From NCBI RefSeq assembly GCF_030463565.1, contig NC_134646.1, forward strand, positions 61,273,710-61,337,709: a stretch of DNA of 64,000 nucleotides. Direction: 5' to 3'. A program made the translations under genes and the position numbers. Below the pieces are notes generated by a model, which searched no databases, was not told the DNA's origin, and saw only the letters and a list, made by a program, of their open reading frames with translations. This document shows, in pieces, positions 13,512 to 26,398 of the stretch. This stretch comes from Pelecanus crispus. Its lineage: Eukaryota > Chordata > Aves > Pelecaniformes > Pelecanidae. Position 1 is the first letter of the stretch; each line of letters begins with the position of its first letter.

Positions 13512-14466
13512 CACCTGGAGCTGAATCTCACAAGGGATGACAAAGGCAACACAAAGGACTTCTATAGGTACACAGGTGACAAAAGGAAGACTAGGGAAAA
13601 TGTGGGCCTGCTGCTGAATGGGACACAGGACATGGAAAAGGCTGAGGTACTGAATGCCCTCTGACCATCTTTACTAGCAAGATCAGCCTTCAGAACTTCA
13701 TGAAGTTCAACAGAGGGAAGTGCAAAATCCTGCACCTGGGGAGGAACAAACCCATGTGCCAGTATATGCTGTGGGCTACCCAGCTGGGAAGCAGCTTTGC
13801 AGGAAAGGACCTGATGGTTGCCAAGTTGAACATAAGCCACCAATCTGCCCTTGCAGCAAAGAAGGATGATGGTATTCTGGGCTGCATTAGGAGGAGCATT
13901 GCCAGCAGGTCGAGGGAGGTGATCATTCCCCTCTATGCAGCACTGGTGAGGCCACACCTGGAGTACTGTGTCCATTTCTGGGCTCCTCAGTACAATGGAG
14001 GTAAGGAGCTACTGGAGAGAGTCCAGCAAAGGGCCACTAAGATGATGAAGGGACTGGAACATCTCTCATATGAGGGAAGTCTGAGTGAGCTGGGACTGTT
14101 TAGCCCAGAGAAGACTCGGGCAGGGGGCGGTGCACGTCTCATCAATGTACTGAAATATCTGAAGGGAAGGTGCAAAGAAGACAGAGCCAGGCTCTTTTCA
14201 GGAGTGTCCAGTGATAGGACAAGAGGCAACAACTAAAACACAAGAGGTTCCACCTAAACATAAGGAAACACTTTTTCCACTGTACGGATGACTGAGTACA
14301 GGTTGCCCAGGAAGGTTGTGGAGTCTACACCCTTGGAGATATTAAAAAGCTGTCTGGACATGGTCCTGGGCAACCTGCTTTTGGTGACCCCAATTGAGCA
14401 GGGGGGGTTGGACCAGATGACCTCCAGAGGTCCCTTGCAGTCTCAACCATTCTGTGATTCTGTGAA
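13512..14466 (+). mobile_element. CR1 LINE fragment, internally deleted ORF2, intact 3' end
   Basis: A chicken-repeat-1 (CR1) non-LTR retrotransposon in plus orientation. The left 185 bp match the ORF2 linker between endonuclease and reverse transcriptase (the '[15 protein letters not shown]' region, then 'EKAEVLNAL'). At about 13697 it jumps directly to the late ORF2 part, 'KFNRGKCKILHLGRN', with later blocks '[14 protein letters not shown]' and 'LLERVQQRATKM'. The catalytic reverse transcriptase core is thus absent. The 178-codon open frame 13700-14236 is the C-terminal remnant. The element ends in the typical 3' terminus with two ATTCTGTG units at about 14450-14466. It is 5' truncated and cannot move on its own. 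Confidence 0.93.
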
Positions 14467-17400
14467 ATGTTGATCTGTTTGTAAGGTGGCAAAAGAGAAA
14501 TCAAGTATCTAGTTGACCATCATCTACTTATTCCATGGACTCATGTCCCTTCCTTAAACTGGCTTTACAGGAATGGCTGTTGTGACAAGTAAAGAATTCT
14601 TTAATTAATAACAATCTGCATTTATCATACAAGTAATACGAAAGCAACATAACCTATCAAATGAGCATCCTAATTCTATTTGTGCACTCACATCGATTAA
14701 GTGCCTTTGTGCCATCAGAGCCTTAAAAGTAATAGCTGGATAGAAATAAACCATTTTGGTAAGCTCAAGGTTAGACAGACAAAAAAAGAAAACATTTTGA
14801 TCTACTGCCAGTTTGTGGTTATGATCCTTAAAAGTACAGAAGATGACTGCCAAGCACAGTAACTAGATGTACAGGAGGTGAGGAATTCAATGCATCAGTT
14901 CCACACTACTGAATGGAAATGTTGCTCCATTATCAGGTTATTCTCATCCCCCTGCTAAATGAAGTATTTCTTTCATCTTTTATACATATAAACAAAAGTA
15001 ATAAGTGCCTTACTTTTTAAAGAAATACTTCAGAAGTATTTTGTTAGAACATTATCAAAAGGATACTATACATACACAAATTCTCCTCCCCTCCAGTATG
15101 GTATTAAGATTTTCTACACCAACTCTAAATATATGTGATTTACTTTAATGCAAGGGTACAGTACAGAAGAGCATGTTTCCAATTCAGCTTGCCAGCGATG
15201 ATTGCTCCTTACACAGTTCATTGAACACAGATGAAGCAATGACTACGCAAGAAACGCCACACAAAGAAATTATCTCAACTTCTTACAAAATATATGTATT
15301 ATAGTAAAGATTTTTAAAAGAGTGTTTTTAAGTGTTCATATTCTGATTAAGGACTTTGAGATGAGTCATCAATCACTACTAAAAATCCTGTTTATAATTA
15401 GACACACTAGTAGCTGACAGATATACATTACTAGAAAGTAGTATCTTGTAGAGCAGAAAACCCAACTCTTTCATCTTATTTCTCTGTAACAAGTGACATT
15501 TACAGCAGTAGCTGTGAATCTGAAATTAAGTACTGAAATGAGAGATCAATACCAGAGAGCAGTGTGCATAATCAAATAGTCCTAGAGATGTTTAAATTGG
15601 ATCATACATGTATTTTGTTTATAAATACACAATAAAATGCCTTGTATTACTTGCTTTAATTACAAGCATCCTATCTTGACAATAGGTTTTTCATGTTACA
15701 ATAAGCTTCACAAAGTCATAAAAGCAACATGATTAAAATAGAGATGTTAATTAAAGGCTTCCATTGATTTTACCAGTGATTTGGCTCAAGGAAGTGTTAT
15801 TAGGAAAAAACATGCAGAACAAATCACAGTACATTTAATTATCCCCTTCACTCTAAAATAACACTAGTCCTCTGCCTTGGGTCAATGTTGCTTAAAATAA
15901 TATACATGAGGCATGTAAGGAAAAAATATCCTTCAATTCTGTATTTGGATACTATTAAATCTCAGATTAGACTATGTATCGAGTCACCATGTACTCCTAA
16001 ATATAACCAGAAAACAGTTTTCTTAGGTTCTCCATTCTGTCTCTGCAGTTTCATGCAGAAGTAATCTCAGGTTCCCCACTATTATTTATTTTACAAGCTT
16101 GTCTAACAATAACTCCAGTTCTCTTGCATGCTTCATCTCACATAGTCTCTCTCACCCACACGCACACATATCCCTCCCTACTAAGTACCAGGACAGGCAG
16201 GACAAGCAAATCCTTTGTCATATTCAGACCCAGAAGTAGACAGGCTCATCAGCTGGCAGGTCAAGTAGTATTACTTATTTGGCCTTCCCTACCTACCCAC
16301 CCATATTTTCAAAACCTTTCAGGAATTTAAACACAATAAGGGCTCCATTCTGTCAGAGTTTGACTGAAATTGGCAAGTAGACAGAAATATTATTAGGGAG
16401 GAACCGATAAACCAAAAGACATAAAGCCAGCTTGTCTGGGGAACTTACAGACTCACAAGCTGTGTATCTCTTGCTTCTGAGTATGCACAACTGCCTTAGC
16501 TCGAGTGGCTATGTATCACCTACGCCCAGGATTTAGAAACAAAAAAAGAACAGAAATCATCACAGTATCTGACTGATTGTTCAAACACAACTATGAGCTC
16601 CTACCCTTCTACAGTTCTGTAAAACTGAAATAACCTTGAGAAAGAAGGCAACAATAGTAGAAATCTAGACCACCTATTAAACCCTTACATCATTGAAGTA
16701 CTTGCAGAGTTAACTGTTCAGCTATCCTAAGATCCTGATCCCCATCTTAAGCTTCCTCACCCCTGTTTTTACAGGAATCCTAAAATGTTTCCTGTTCTGC
16801 ACAGAGAGAGAGAAGTAGACAACAGATGCCAGAAGGAACACAGGATACTAATCCAAACTGTTGGCGCTCCCAGGGGCATGAGGTCCACTACTGAAGTAGC
16901 ATGGTCAAAAAAGAGAAAACTCTTGAACCCAGATGGCTAGACTGTCAGAAGAAGGCATAACTGAGAAAAAACTTGCATTATTTGCTTCCCAAGTGTTTTT
17001 TTCTTTCTCTCCTATCAACTCTGGCTAAATCTTAAGGGAAATACAAAACTAGTATGTTGCACTACTGCATACAGATCTCATCAGATTTAGATGGTCTGCA
17101 ATCATTTGCCCATATATCCTCCCCATTAGCTCAAAGTTCTAAGAATTCCTAATTTAGCTTTCAATATTTATAAAAAGTATTTCTCATTCACTGAGCTTCT
17201 AAGTTTTCAAACAATGTCTGAATATTTACTGAAACTATCACTTAATCTGTTTTAAATACAATTGTTCGTTGGTCAAAACAGTCAATTTCTTATGCAAAGA
17301 TGCAATTCAGATTTGTATTTGTTAATGAAAAAAAATCTAGCAAGAAGGGAGAGAAGGTACAAAAGAGTAAAGTTTATTACTTATCACTTGATCTGCCCAC

Positions 17401-18370
17401 ATGTTTATAAACTCATAGATTAATTTTAGTTAATTACTTTTATTTACTTGGAAAATACTTCCAAGCTTAAAATGCTATGGTTCTTGGTGAAGAGCTTGCC
17501 AAGCCGTATCGAGTTATGATAACATCATTAAACGCTCTACTTTCTTAATATTTTAATTATAGTTTGAATGCACAAGCTTGTGATTACATTTACATCCAAA
17601 ATACCATTTCTCTTACTGCATGTGAAAGAGCAAGATTTAAACTTTGATTTCATCTTTGGCAAGGGCCAAGTGATCATTTAATATTCAAAAGTACTTCTTT
17701 TTAGAATATTAACATATATTTTAGAATATCTACCAGACAAATGCATATGGATATACTGATTAATCAATGGAGAACGCTTTACTTATCCGGAAGTCAGCTG
17801 TCATGCTAATAGCTTATTTGCACAAAAGCCAACAGAAAACATCTACTCTGGTAACAAGTAAGAACTTGCTTGCAAACAATCCAGTCACCAAAACCACTAA
17901 CAAAACCTCATCTTCCTGTGAGCGTCTCCTGTGTCTCCTCACCACATACACACTACTTGTAAACACTTAATTAATTTGGTAATTCAGCCATATTACAATT
18001 TGTATTCATTACAGTTCAAGTTAGTAAACCTCTCTGGACTTGATTCTTGTCGTCTTGTACACTGTAAGTACCATATTACATAGCCAGGTGCTGTGAATGT
18101 TTTTTCTGTTCTATGGGTATGCTTTAGCCTGGTTTTGACAAGTTCTGTTGGCTCTGAAATTGAGGCTACAGTAAATGTAAGAATGGTGTGCACTTTTTTT
18201 TTTTTTAAATAATGAATGATACTATTTCCACCCAAATCAACTGAAATCTGTACTAGACAGATATCATCATCATCTTGCCTACAGAGCCCATACCAAAGTG
18301 TTATCAGTATTTCCTCTTACAGCTTCACAACATATTGGAGAAAGGAGGGGAGGTGGAAGAGATGGAATGC
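14467..18370 (-). other. KLHL5: KLHL5 large intron, part 2: no gene seen
   Basis: AT-rich intronic sequence. A short CA-rich patch near 16141-16170 is the only simple sequence of note. Open frames are under 85 codons and unremarkable. No exon, RNA gene or mobile element was recognised. Confidence 0.5.
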
Positions 18371-18460
18371 ACATCAGAAAAAACACCAGAATTTTAAAAA
18401 TAACCTAAAAGAGGTTTGAGATAATGTAGTTCTCTCCTTTTTTTTTGGTTCTGAATAGCT
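18371..18460 (+). repeat. Local duplication, copy 1
   Basis: Begins with 'acatcagaaaaaacaccaga', continues through 'aataacctaaaagaggtttg' and 'tagttctctcc', and ends 'ggttctgaatagctgcacaa'. The same order recurs about 470 bp downstream with few substitutions and length changes in the A and T runs. It does not resemble CR1 or an LTR. Confidence 0.8.
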
Positions 18461-18841
18461 GCACAATAGCTTAGCATACTTTGAAAGAAATTTTGGGAGC
18501 GGGATAGTATGAAGACCTGACCACAGGTTTTTCTTCTCTCTTTCTCTTACTTCATTGCTTTCCCTTTAATGAACAATGTATCCAGAAAATGTAATAAAAA
18601 GTGCCAGAAAAAAAAGTGCTTAGAAAGTGAAACTGCTTATAGTTCAAGAGGCTACAAGATCCTCCTATTCAAAGTCAATATTAAAAATGCTATGTGTAAA
18701 CAGCTCCTGCAGTTGAGAATATGGCCGCCAATAAGCAACACTGAGCATGAAAGGGTTACAAAATAGTAAGTAGATCATGCTATCATGCCCTCTCACTTAT
18801 TCTGAAAAAGTTGTGTGAAACATGGAAGGAAGAATAGGAAA

Positions 18842-18943
18842 ACATCAGAAAAACACACCAGAATTTAAACAATAACCTAAAAGAGGTTTGAGATAATGTA
18901 GTTCTCTCCTTTTTTTGGTTCTGAACAGCTATGATTGCACAAT
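18842..18943 (+). repeat. Local duplication, copy 2
   Basis: Second copy of the segment at 18371-18460, in the same orientation and of similar length, with a shorter T run and an insertion before 'gcacaatg'. It runs straight into three tandem ATTGCACAAT motifs. Confidence 0.8.
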
Positions 18944-18976
18944 GGTTTTGATTGCACAATGTTTGATTGCACAATG
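18933..18976 (+). repeat. Three tandem GATTGCACAATG units (C/EBP-like motifs)
   Basis: The 12-mer GATTGCACAATG occurs at 18933, 18950 and 18965. Each contains ATTGCACAAT, which fits the loose C/EBP consensus TTRCNNAA. The repeats are seen directly; binding or regulatory activity is only inferred. Confidence 0.65.
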
Positions 18977-20357
18977 TTTTTCTGATGATCAGAAAAATTT
19001 TCATTCTGCTCCACTTAAGTCGAGCTTTTAAAATATATTGCCTATTTATTAAACTTATTAAAAAAGACGGAAAGAGAGAACTTCAGGGAAACTAGTAGGA
19101 AGCAGAACAGAAAAAGTTCAAAAATAGAAACATTTCACTCAACTGAAACTTTACAACTGCAAAGCTGAACTATTTTTTATGTTTTGTGTTTACCTTTTCA
19201 AAAGATTGGGGTTTTTTCTTTTTCTTTTCTGATAATTTCTATTAATATGGCATTTTAGAAGAAAGTTGTACCTCAGATACTAGATAGTAAAGAAAGTGTT
19301 TCCTGCAGAGCCTCTCTTCTTACAGGTTTAAGTTCTAATCAGAACTGAGACTGGAGGGGAGGGATTTCTTTTTAACCAAACACAGAATACTATAATCACA
19401 AAACAAAGAGTGATGAAAGAAATAATCACGGTTCTGGCCTCATAATACTCAGCATTTCACAAAATGAATTAATTTTTCATTTAATGTTGTCCTTTCCAAT
19501 GCCACTGGTGTAATGCTTTGCCAAGGTGAGAATTGCTTTATTGTTGGAGAAAGAAAGCCTATCTAGCTGAACCAGAAGTCTTCAGTTGCAACCCACAGGA
19601 AATAATTAAGGAAAGACTATCAGAAACAGGTCTGAAAACATGAAGTTGTCCAGAGCACTCTTGTTAGTTACTTGGGCATTCATTCTTTTTAAGTAAGACA
19701 CATTCTGCTCCTCCTCTCCCCCATATAAAATTTCCCATATAAAAAGTGTAGGGATAAGAAGCACCTTACATTTTCAAGATGTTTTTCAAAGGCTTAAAAG
19801 GCTGTAATTATGCAAAATACTTGGGCAAGCTGTGGCTTTTTGAAACTGTAAGGGGTGACATTTCTCAAAATTAAAAATGTATTTATCCCTTAAGTAGGAA
19901 AGCACTTATAGTATCTATTTAAAGAGATGTCTAGAACAACTGATATACTCTTTCAAGAACCAACCCCCTCTGAATGTGTAATACAGGCCCATAGGATTTT
20001 TCACAAAATAAAAGTAGAATGTTAATTTAAGCGGCAATTTTTTGCATCGGAAAGCATTGCGAATTTTAAGCAAGTTGGTTAAATTTTTACTAAGTTTTAA
20101 ATTAAGTTAAATTCTTTTCAACAGAGTCAATACAAGGCGTATTGACTATTATGACAAAAAGTATCAGCTAAGGCAGTGGGACAAGCCTATCCAGACACAT
20201 TTTAGAAGAGATGAAGCCAGTGCTCTACCTTAAATTTCATTGTTTTACAAAACATCTTGTACAATTTTATGAACATTTTTCTGTTAATTCTGAAAATCTG
20301 ATGGATGCCCTTGGAAGAGCCGAAGTTACTAATCAAAAATTCTTCTTCAAAGTATAT
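18977..20357 (-). other. KLHL5: KLHL5 large intron, part 3: no gene seen
   Basis: AT-rich intronic sequence with no recognised exon or repeat. The open frame starting at 20211 is host sequence fused by chance to the CR1 frame that follows. Confidence 0.5.
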
Positions 20358-21080
20358 GAAGGAAAGCTGCCTGGCCGAAAAGGACCTGGGGGTGTTGGTA
20401 GCTGGCTGAACATGAGCCAGCAGTGTGCCCAAGTGGCCAAGAAGGCCAACAGCATCCTGGCTTGTATCAGGAATAGTGCAGCCAGCAGGAGCAGGGAGGG
20501 GATTGTCCCCCTGTACTCAGCGCTGGTGAGGCCGCACCTGGAATACTGTGTCCAGTTTTGGGCCCCTCACTACAAGAAAGACATTGAGGTGCTGGAGCGT
20601 GTTCAGAGAAGGGCAACGAAGCTGGTAAAGGGTCTGGAGCACAGGCCTTATGAGGAGCGGCTGAGGGAACTGGGGTTGTTTAGCCTGGAGAAGAGGAGGC
20701 TGAGGGGAGACCTTATCGCTCTCTACAACTACCTGAAAGGAGGTTGTAGTGAGGTGGGTGTTGGTCTCTTCTCCCATGTAGTTAGTGATAGGACGAGAGG
20801 AAATGGGCTCAAGCTGCGCCAGGGGAGGTTTAGGCTGGAAATTAGGAAAAAATTTCTTCACAGAAAGGGTGGTCAAGCATTGGAACAGGCTGCCCAGAGA
20901 GGTGGTGGAGTCCCCATCCCTGGAAGTGTTCAAAAAACGGGTGGATGTGGCACTTTGGGACATGGTTTAGTCTAGTCTACCCTTGATTGGTTTAGTGTGG
21001 ACTTGGTAGTGTAGGTTAATGGTTGGACTGGATGATCTTAAAGGTCTTTTCCAACCTAAACGATTCTATGATTCTATGAT
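20358..21080 (+). mobile_element. CR1 LINE, 5'-truncated, ORF2 C-terminus and 3' end
   Basis: CR1 retrotransposon fragment in plus orientation. It starts near 'gaaagctgcctggc' and encodes late ORF2: [20 protein letters not shown], then '[18 protein letters not shown]', '[16 protein letters not shown]', '[16 protein letters not shown]'. Near 20850 a one-base change shifts the frame: the final block '[19 protein letters not shown]' continues in another frame to about 20967. The tail 'ggttggactggatgatctt...' and the terminal ATTCTATGATTCTATGAT at 21063-21080 are the standard CR1 3' end. It is much better preserved than the copy at 13.5 kb and so probably younger. It is dead because of truncation and the frameshift. 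Confidence 0.95.
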
Positions 21081-24000
21081 ATCCTGTTATTATGGAAGAT
21101 ATCAGGATTTTTAACATCAGCTGCACTTAGAATTGCCAGAAGAGGTAATTAATTGGCAAAGTATTCCTCTGAACAGATTGAAATCAATACCTCTCTCAAC
21201 TTTACAGAAATTTGTCCTCTGGAAAAATGCCAGCATAGTCCGTAAGACATAATTATTAATCATCAGCCCTGCCTGATAATTAGTCATTCTACCTTGCAGT
21301 AAAACAGGAATAAGGATTTCTCCCATAGTGATCCACCTTTTCAGTTCCTTCTCTTTGGAGTACATTTTGGCATTTGTTCCAAACTCTTTTTAACTTCCAT
21401 GACCACTAGAGAAAAAGGTGCAGGCCAAGTCTGAAAATTCTGACAATCTGGAGGTCAGCTATTTCGGTAAGTGGAGCTACCCACATTTTGAACTACTGCA
21501 AAATAATGAAAACAAAAAGTCTGTTCTCAAACTAATTTCTGTGGAACCTTAGTAGTTCTAATAATTTTTAAAGCTCCAAAAAGTGTTGATGTCATCTATG
21601 GTGGAAGATACAAACAAGGATATAAACTGACTGAGGAGGAAAAGAAATGGAAAAAGGGAAAAAAAGGAAAAGGGGAAAAAAGCCTGACTGGAGGTCAATC
21701 CTTTGTGACCAGGAATTAAATAAAGCCTATTATTTCCCAGAAAATATGGCAGTCAAGAAGGACTAGTTTCCCCAATTGCTTGGTGCCATACATATGTGAT
21801 TCGATGATAACCATTTTCTGGTTATCATTGCTGTTGGGTTAACAGGTTGTCTGGGAAAGGCTTCTAAACAGACAAGGGAGAGGATAAATAAAACTGTATC
21901 TTTGTAGACAGAGCTGAATCTCAAGGCACCTGAAGGAAGACTGACTGACACCTGTCTGAGTTTCATTCTCATGTTCTTTATAACCCTATGCTTTTAATCT
22001 ATCAGACCTGAGTAAAGACAGAGGAAGACATCAAGCTTAAGCAGGTGCCTCCCAACCTCCATCTGAGCACTAAGTTTGCAGCATCAGGTACCAGAAGCAG
22101 CATTCTGCTATGCAGTAGTAAAACATTTGGTATTGATGAGAGCAATGCAGAGTAAGAAACAGGTTCTTGTTTTGGTGTTATATAAGCCTGCATTGAAGGA
22201 AAACACACAGTAGACTAATACAACACCAAATACTCTCCCGTTGTTGGTACTGATGATTACCATAGCTAGCGCCAGTGGTTTGACTGCCAATTACTTAGAA
22301 ATCAATTACTTAGAAGTCTGCACCACTTTGGCAACCATAAACTTGGAACAAGCTCCTTGGGTGTCTTACAAGCATCTTCCTCTTTGGGACCAGAGAAATA
22401 GGAATACTAAAGTGCTATTTTGATATATGTTTCTAAGTATAAGAAGCTTATAAGGATGAATTTAATTTAGCCCAAACACTCACTGTACGAACTAAAAACA
22501 TATTAGCTTTTTTTGGTGCACCAATGGGGGGAGAAGTGAATATTTGAAATTTGAAATATGAAAGAAATTATAATTAATCTGTACACAAGAAAATAAGAAT
22601 ATTGACATTTCTCCCAACAGTTTAATAAGGAGCAATACAAAGAAATGAGAGGATGGCAATGGACTCAAACTCTAAACTTCCCAAACTCATGATTCTCAAC
22701 TCATGAGCGTGATGGCCACACACAGAAAATGCCCAAAGAAAAGCAAGACCTTGTAATAACTACACCCAGAATTCTCAAGAAATTTGTCATCACCCTTAAT
22801 AAAAATCACGTCTCAAGTGTTGTGTACTTCTAGGCAAGAACCATCTCAGCAGATAGCCACAAAGGACACTGCAGCTGGTGCTCAGCTATCACTCTGGGCT
22901 AAATTTATTTGAAACAGACTTCCTGTTATTCCAGCATGTAGAACTGCAACATTCCTCTAGACTTCTTGCTCCTGGAAAGCTAGTCAAAGGTTACAGCCCC
23001 CCCCCAAATACAATTAATAATACAACATACTATGCTAAAAAGTTTATCAAGAACCAGAGAGGCAGAAACATACACAACAGAACCAAATTAAAGCATCTAC
23101 TGTTAAAAATGTTATGTATATGGTAAATTGCCAGTGATGTGACAGATGACACAAACAGTGAGGAAGACCATCTCTCTTCTGTACTTGTAACATGACATGA
23201 ATAAACTCTAGACAATAAAGGAGTATGTTTCTTCATCAACATTCCCAAAGCAGAGATCTCAGTCAAGAAGGCAGATTTTTTCATTTTAGTAAAACCTAGC
23301 ATTGCTAAATTAATTGGACTGCTTTTCTCATCCTCACCAGTATCTTCACCAGTATTTTACTTTACAGAGAGATCAGATAAAGCTAGATTCTTGCATGTAT
23401 TCATGTTTTCAACATTCTTTTATCCTTTTCCTTTCTGCAGATGTCAAAGCTATTCCCTTTGAAAATTACTTTAGCTTAGAACAGTCTTGTTATTTTCCTG
23501 CTAAAGAAATGAAAGAAAGTGAAAGCCAGTCAGTATTACTGGAGTAATGAGATCTGACTGCGCAGTTGGTGGGCCTCTATTCATAAACATTTCTCTAAAG
23601 CAGCATTTCCTCTTACAGATTCAGTCTCAACTTTTCTTGATTTTCCTATAATGATTAGGAGATTCAAAGTTAGAGGTTTCTGATGCATTTTGAAATATTA
23701 AAATGGAACTTTATAGTAATACTGACAGTCTTCTATAAAGCATGCTTTGATAAAGAGCAGATGTGATGGAATCACACAAAAATGTTCCAAACACTAGGAT
23801 GTGAAGTCCACAAAAGCAGAGTCAATCCCTGCTTGCCTACACTTACCAGAAGGAAGCCCTCACAAGATGCGTAACACAAAAAAGATGAAATTTCAGATGT
23901 AAGGAAGACCCAGTACTTCTGTGGGCTAAAATCACGTTCTTTGTAGCAAAACTTACTGTTAGAATTGAGTAAATACAATAATTACCTGTAACGCCGGACT

Positions 24001-26398
24001 GATCTCTAGGTGTTCAAAGAATCATGTAGTTCCATTTGTCTTCCTCTTTCAAAAATTTGAGGTAGCAGAAAAAAAATCTAGAGGCAGAAAAACAACAGTG
24101 CAAACAAATAAGAACCAGCCATTAGGGGGAAAGAACCAAAAATCTTGAAAGCAGATTGCCTACTCTATTCAGATTCCTTCCATTTGTCCTGTAATTCCTA
24201 AACCTTCTGATAGGAAGGCGATAAAAGCGTGTCACTGCACAACTGTCACCTTAGTTCCTTCCACAACTTCAGGTTACATACACATCAACAAAGACTCCAA
24301 AGAAAGAGGAGAAATTAATATGAAATTTGAATACATAAACTCTCAAGAAATATTGGGTTACAAGACGTTTGTTTGGGTTTTTTTTTATTTTAAAGTAACC
24401 TCAGTGCATTTTCACCCCTATCTTTGGCTAGCCATAATTCCCTGAAGGGAAGAGCAGTGAAGAACTGCGCTACCACATGAAGCACTTAAACTGAACACTG
24501 TTGCCAAAGAGTAACATTGATTGTATTGGTGAATAAAGCCAAGTACTGCCATTAAACATGCTTCAATAAATGGAGCAGCTCTATAAAAATTCACACTTAC
24601 CGTTAACAGTGGTTCTCAAACCCTTTCCTATTACCAGGCCACTAAAAATTTTCCAGCCAAAGACAGACCTCTACTCAAAAGACCTAGCCTGCTGAAATAG
24701 TATATGTCTACTTTTGGCTCAGCACCAAACAAATTGACTACATACACTTTAAATTGAAAGAAAACATAGCCCCATAGGACACCTGCATGCATAACATGAT
24801 ACCTAATATTTGACCTCTCCTGGTCTGAACTTTTTTACTAGCTGCCTGAACAGTAATACCGCCTCATCCTTGCATCTGCAGCACATAACCTCATCTCTCC
24901 TATATGACTCTTTTTTTAAGGTCATACAGCCAATTAATACACGTATTTATGGTCAGCAGTTGCTCTGTTGGTAATCTTGAATGAAAGATTCTGTTCTTAT
25001 GAAAAAAAGCAAATGGTGGATAATTAGGTTTGTAATTAATGCATTCTTCTACTTGGTAAGAATGCTGTAATAAAAGGCAATTTAATTGACAGGGGAGGAG
25101 GCAAACTTTCCCATTGTAAGAGTTCTGTAAGGGAAATGCAAAATCACACTGTTATTTCTTAAGAGCTGTAGAAACTTTCATTATTGGGTCATGTTATGTC
25201 TGATTAGTTAATCTTCTTTACCACATCGTGAAACACTGAATTACATCAACAAAAACACAAGACATCAACACAACCAAAGAACAATCTTTTTAAAAGCACT
25301 AGTGATACAAAAGTCCAGAGAGTTGGAACAAGTTAATCAATATGAATTGCCATTGTTAGCAACAGTTTGCAATTATTATCTCACCATAATGGTCTAACGG
25401 AAGATTTTCTCATCTTCAAATTCTTTTCTATTTTAAATTTGCAGTCATTGCATTTCTGTGAAACACAATGTGTTAAAATCTACTGCCATGGAGTAAACGT
25501 GCTGGCTTTGGTAGTGGACCTGCTGATCCAGAGGACATACTTGAGGGATGGTTCAATGAAGCTGATGTGTGGCAGAGGAAAACACTATCTGACTCAGATT
25601 AGGGTTATTATTATTATTTTGGTTCTATCCTGCTTCATGCTCCTTAGCATTGTTCAGCAAATGGAAAACAGGAAAAAACACAAGATGGGAGCACAATCTC
25701 CTCCATCAAGAACGCACCTATGAAGTTCAAGAACAAGGCTTCTTCTTTTTCTTTTTTTTTTAACTATTCATCCACATATGCCTCTGGAAATTCTCATGCA
25801 AAAATACCTTCCTGAGAAATGATCAGAGATTGTTTCTGGCAAAATTAATGAACTGCTCATGAAAACACATCTCGTGATCTGTTTTTGAAAAGGATCCATC
25901 CCCACAATACATAGAGTTTGTCTAGATACAAAAGCTACACTGACACGAGTTCAAAGTTTTCTTCCTATTCATGCTAGTAAGAAGACTTGAGTGATAATTT
26001 TTACTCAAAAATAAGAGTGTATTTGGAGTTTACCTTATATAATTTCATAGCCAACTTTTAAGCAAAAGAACCAACAAACCCAAGCTTGCCCTTTTTACTG
26101 TTCTGACGTTACTGGCTAAGAACTGACCTTACTGCTGGGACACGCTGATAGCGAGCCATAGATGGCTTGACTTCAGCTGGACTGGCAACCTACATCATTG
26201 TTCGCCCAGCCAAACGAGCGCGAGTTCAAAGCTCAAAGCCACAAAAAGGCTTTAAGTAGAAACATGAACCAATAATATATATAAACAGCAGTCGTTTGAT
26301 GTTCAACACTTATATTTCTTTTTTTTCCCCCGTGTAATAACATCACTCCCCATTTTGGTATTTGGCAGTCGCTGCTCCGCTCTGTTTGACCAGTCTCC
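21081..26398 (-). other. KLHL5: KLHL5 large intron, part 4: no firm gene
   Basis: AT-rich sequence up to the CpG island. Two weak items are noted. A hAT-transposon-like terminal motif (cagtggttctcaaacc) lies at about 24607-24622, with no partner end found. An unassigned plus-strand open frame at 25367-25723 has a hydrophobic segment. Neither is strong enough to call as a gene or element. Confidence 0.5.

Noticed and set aside
16141-16170. CA-rich patch as a microsatellite
   Set aside because: Interrupted and short; not a clear tandem repeat.
20211-20975. 254-codon frame as a host gene
   Set aside because: From about codon 50 on it is CR1 ORF2. The first part is unrelated intron sequence fused by chance.
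24607-24622. hAT transposon-like end CAGTGGTTCTCAAACC
   Set aside because: No partner inverted repeat or 8-bp target duplication was found nearby. Too short to call an element.
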